A DNA stretch of 32,472 nucleotides from a virus. Positions 31,459-32,472 of the stretch are shown in pieces. The notes under the pieces were generated by a model. That model saw only the letters and a program-made list of their open reading frames with translations, searched no databases and was not told where the DNA came from. Position 1 is the stretch's first letter. Every line of letters begins with the position of its first letter. Position numbers and translations under genes: made by a program. The DNA is taken from IMG/VR virus record IMGVR_UViG_3300036425_000002, positions 1 through 32,472 of that record; one strand, 5' to 3'.

Positions 31459-31897
31459 TCTGACCTCCTACGTACTCAACAATGAATTTCACAGGTCCTC
31501 CATCATCTCCAGATACCGCGAGCTTTTCTCCGTATTTCTTAGGCAATAGCTTCATAGCAATCCACTTACGGGACTCAATTTGCAGTTTGCTGCGCTCAAC
31601 GGAATCGCCGACAGTGACCTCTTCCCCGCCATCAGCCTTAATGGTGATTTTACGAGCCTCGACGGGAGTATCCGCAAGCGCAATGATTTCAGAGGCATAG
31701 TGCTCCGCCTGGAGTTCCCTCGCACGCGCGTATTGCTCAACAAATTCGGGGAAAGCGTTGAGCCAATTATAGATAGTAGTTTCGGATGGGAAATCGGGAT
31801 CATTGCTGATTTGGCTCACAGACCTACCTAGAGCTATCTGCTCACAAATCGCATCTGCCATGATTTTCGAGTATGAGGATGGTCTGCCAGCGCCCAT
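31442..31897 (-). CDS. terS: Terminase small subunit
   Basis: This 151-aa protein starts at ATG 31897 behind AGGGAGATAAAT. It opens GAGRPSSYSKIMADAICEQI, typical of terminase small subunits of the GRP.. type. An HTH region follows at about 25-55 (LGRSVSQISNDPDFPSETT, then IYNWLNAFPEFVEQY), which would recognise the packaging site. A helical oligomerisation part (RARELQAEHYASEIIAL) and a C-terminal segment with RSKLQIESRKWIAMKLLPKKYGEK, a common motif of the group, complete it. It is the first gene of the late array and recruits the large subunit to DNA. Confidence 0.85.
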   Translation of the reverse strand: MGAGRPSSYSKIMADAICEQIALGRSVSQISNDPDFPSETTIYNWLNAFPEFVEQYARARELQAEHYASEIIALADTPVEARKITIKADGGEEVTVGDSVERSKLQIESRKWIAMKLLPKKYGEKLAVSGDDGGPVKFIVEYVGGQNASNK

Positions 31898-31922
31898 ATT
31901 TATCTCCCTGTCTACGCTTGGA

Positions 31923-32021
31923 CTAGTGTTTGAAGTGGTTCCAGTAATCGCGGAAAATGAGCATCATCCATCCAATGCCCACAGAAATGACTAGAGCTAG
32001 CGCACTTTGTACTGTATCCAC
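31923..32021 (-). CDS. Possible 32-aa leaderless membrane peptide
   Basis: This frame starts at GTG 32021, exactly 6 nt after a consensus extended -10 box, so it could be read from a leaderless message. The product (DTVQSALALVISVGIGWMML, then a polar tail IFRDYWNHFKH) is a single membrane helix. There is no ribosome site. It might be a small membrane regulator, or simply the leader of the terminase message. The hydrophobic pattern and promoter spacing argue weakly for it. Confidence 0.3.
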   Translation of the reverse strand: MDTVQSALALVISVGIGWMMLIFRDYWNHFKH

Positions 32022-32027
32022 TATCCC

Positions 32028-32055
32028 ATTATACCATTGGTCGAGATTGATTCAA
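32028..32055 (-). promoter_or_regulatory. Leftward late-operon promoter candidate
   Basis: On the minus strand TTGAAT (32050-32055), a 16-bp spacer and TATAAT (32028-32033) form a sigma-70-like promoter; TGG before the -10 gives an extended TGn element. Transcription would begin near 32021 and run into the terminase genes. It is the only good leftward promoter upstream of the array. Confidence 0.6.
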
Positions 32056-32094
32056 CCATCTTATTTAGATTCAGTGACATAACTTATCCTACTG

Positions 32095-32116
32095 TGATAG
32101 CCGACACACACTATCA
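32095..32116. promoter_or_regulatory. Operator-like inverted repeat between the divergent promoters
   Basis: TGATAG, 10 nt, CTATCA lies just upstream of the rightward -35 and between the two promoters. The spacing puts its halves about one and a half turns apart, typical of dimeric HTH repressors. No repressor gene is visible here; this is a weak candidate. Confidence 0.3.
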
Positions 32117-32135
32117 TTATCTATGTAAAATATCC

Positions 32136-32163
32136 TTGACACAGTTTCTAGTTGTGCTATTCT
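32136..32163 (+). promoter_or_regulatory. Rightward promoter
   Basis: TTGACA (32136-32141), a 16-bp spacer and TATTCT (32158-32163), with TGC just before the -10. This is a near-consensus sigma-70 promoter about 35 nt upstream of the first ATG with a ribosome site at 32198. It should drive the short rightward operon, presumably early genes. Confidence 0.7.
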
Positions 32164-32197
32164 GAGTGTGTTGATGAGAGAGAGAGGAGACAAGATC

Positions 32198-32254
32198 ATG
32201 ACAATGCATTTTGCAGCAATCACCGATTACAACACATGGCGGCAACAGCGCTAA
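32198..32254 (+). CDS. Possible 18-aa leader peptide
   Basis: ATG 32198 has the best ribosome site on this strand (GAGAGGAGA about 7 nt upstream), yet the frame ends after 18 codons (TMHFAAITDYNTWRQQR). A second frame begins within it. It may be a leader peptide controlling the following gene, or a sequence error may hide a fused longer gene. No functional motif. Confidence 0.35.
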   Translation: MTMHFAAITDYNTWRQQR

Positions 32255-32300
32255 CTCAATAGCCCGCCCGTGGGCTGACAAGAGCCATTTCAATCCCGGC

Positions 32301-32414
32301 ATGAGCGTTAGAGAGATTGTTACGATCGGCAAACCATCAAAGTCTGCTCGACGGAACGCACAACGCAAACGCGCACGAGCGCGGAAGCTGCAAGCAAAGG
32401 AAGAGGCGAGGTGA
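32301..32414 (+). CDS. Small basic protein, rightward operon
   Basis: I start this at ATG 32301, giving 37 aa; the same frame is open from a TTG at 32211 (67 aa), which lies in the 18-codon leader. The product starts SVREIVTIGKPSKSARRNAQ and then is strongly basic (RKRARARKLQAKEEAR), consistent with nucleic-acid binding. It ends as TGATG into the next gene, so the operon is coupled. Neither start has a good ribosome site. No family is recognised. Confidence 0.45.
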   Translation: MSVREIVTIGKPSKSARRNAQRKRARARKLQAKEEAR

Positions 32415-32472
32415 TGCAGCATCTAGGCAATGCCGTTATGTTCATCGTCCTTGCCGTCGTCCTACTCGCCGT
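32414..32472 (+). CDS. Small membrane protein (partial, runs off right edge)
   Basis: ATG 32414 overlaps the previous stop as TGATG; a GTG sits one codon earlier. The visible 19 residues (QHLGNAVMFIVLAVVLLA) are mostly a membrane helix. The gene continues beyond the window, so nothing more can be said. Confidence 0.5.
   Translation, partial: MQHLGNAVMFIVLAVVLLA

Noticed and set aside
32117-32422. Minus-strand frame of 101 codons in the control region
   Set aside because: It would run against the rightward promoter and the small rightward genes and has no ribosome site.
1-32472. CRISPR arrays, rRNA genes, insertion sequences, integrase or attachment sites
   Set aside because: No regular spaced repeats, transposase, integrase or tRNA-end duplication were seen anywhere in the window.

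Overview
This window is about 32.5 kb of a tailed double-stranded DNA phage (or prophage) and holds almost the whole leftward late region. Nearly every gene lies on the minus strand in one tightly packed array with 1-17 base overlaps (TAATG, ATGA, TGATG) and AGGAG-type ribosome binding sites. The structural set points to a podovirus-like particle: terminase small and large subunits, a large portal, a scaffold, a P22/HK97-size capsid protein, a gp10-like DNA-stabilisation protein and Ala/Gln-rich candidate ejection proteins. No tape measure, sheath, tube or baseplate is seen. Sec signal peptides and one lipobox-like segment suggest a Gram-negative-type host. The sequence alone does not fix the host taxon.

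Reading in the direction of transcription (right to left): a divergent control region (31.9-32.2 kb) carries promoter-like sequences on both strands; a short rightward operon of tiny genes begins at 32.2 kb and leaves the window. Leftward come terminase small subunit, a DUF3008-like protein, a spacer with a 14-bp inverted repeat, a 40-aa Cys/His mini-protein, and terminase large subunit (28.5-31.0 kb). The large subunit is interrupted by an intein. Four small proteins, the portal, a histidine phosphatase, the scaffold, a GIY-YIG-type endonuclease, the major capsid protein, a GroES-like co-chaperonin, two unknown proteins (one with a zinc ribbon), a candidate head-tail connector, a second GIY-YIG endonuclease, a 217-aa structural protein, the 1595-aa gp10-like protein, an FN3-like protein, a GNAT-like protein, three candidate ejection proteins, a mini membrane protein, and a 253-aa virion-type protein follow. 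The left 6.6 kb encodes three fibre-like or exported proteins with Sec signal peptides and then a probable lysis/envelope block: membrane coiled-coil protein, papain-like cysteine protease, holin-like protein, exported coiled-coil protein and a partial lipoprotein-like gene.

The most striking item is the terminase intein. Its splicing blocks are intact and it sits exactly at the terminase nuclease motif. A complete 195-codon HNH endonuclease gene lies inside it in a different reading frame, so about 590 bases appear to code for both intein linker and endonuclease. With two free-standing GIY-YIG-type genes beside essential virion genes, the window carries three unrelated homing-type endonucleases. 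Other unusual points are exported fibre-like proteins, a capsid-adjacent GroES-like protein, a phosphatase between portal and scaffold, and two start codons lying exactly 6 nt after an extended -10 box (possible leaderless mRNAs).
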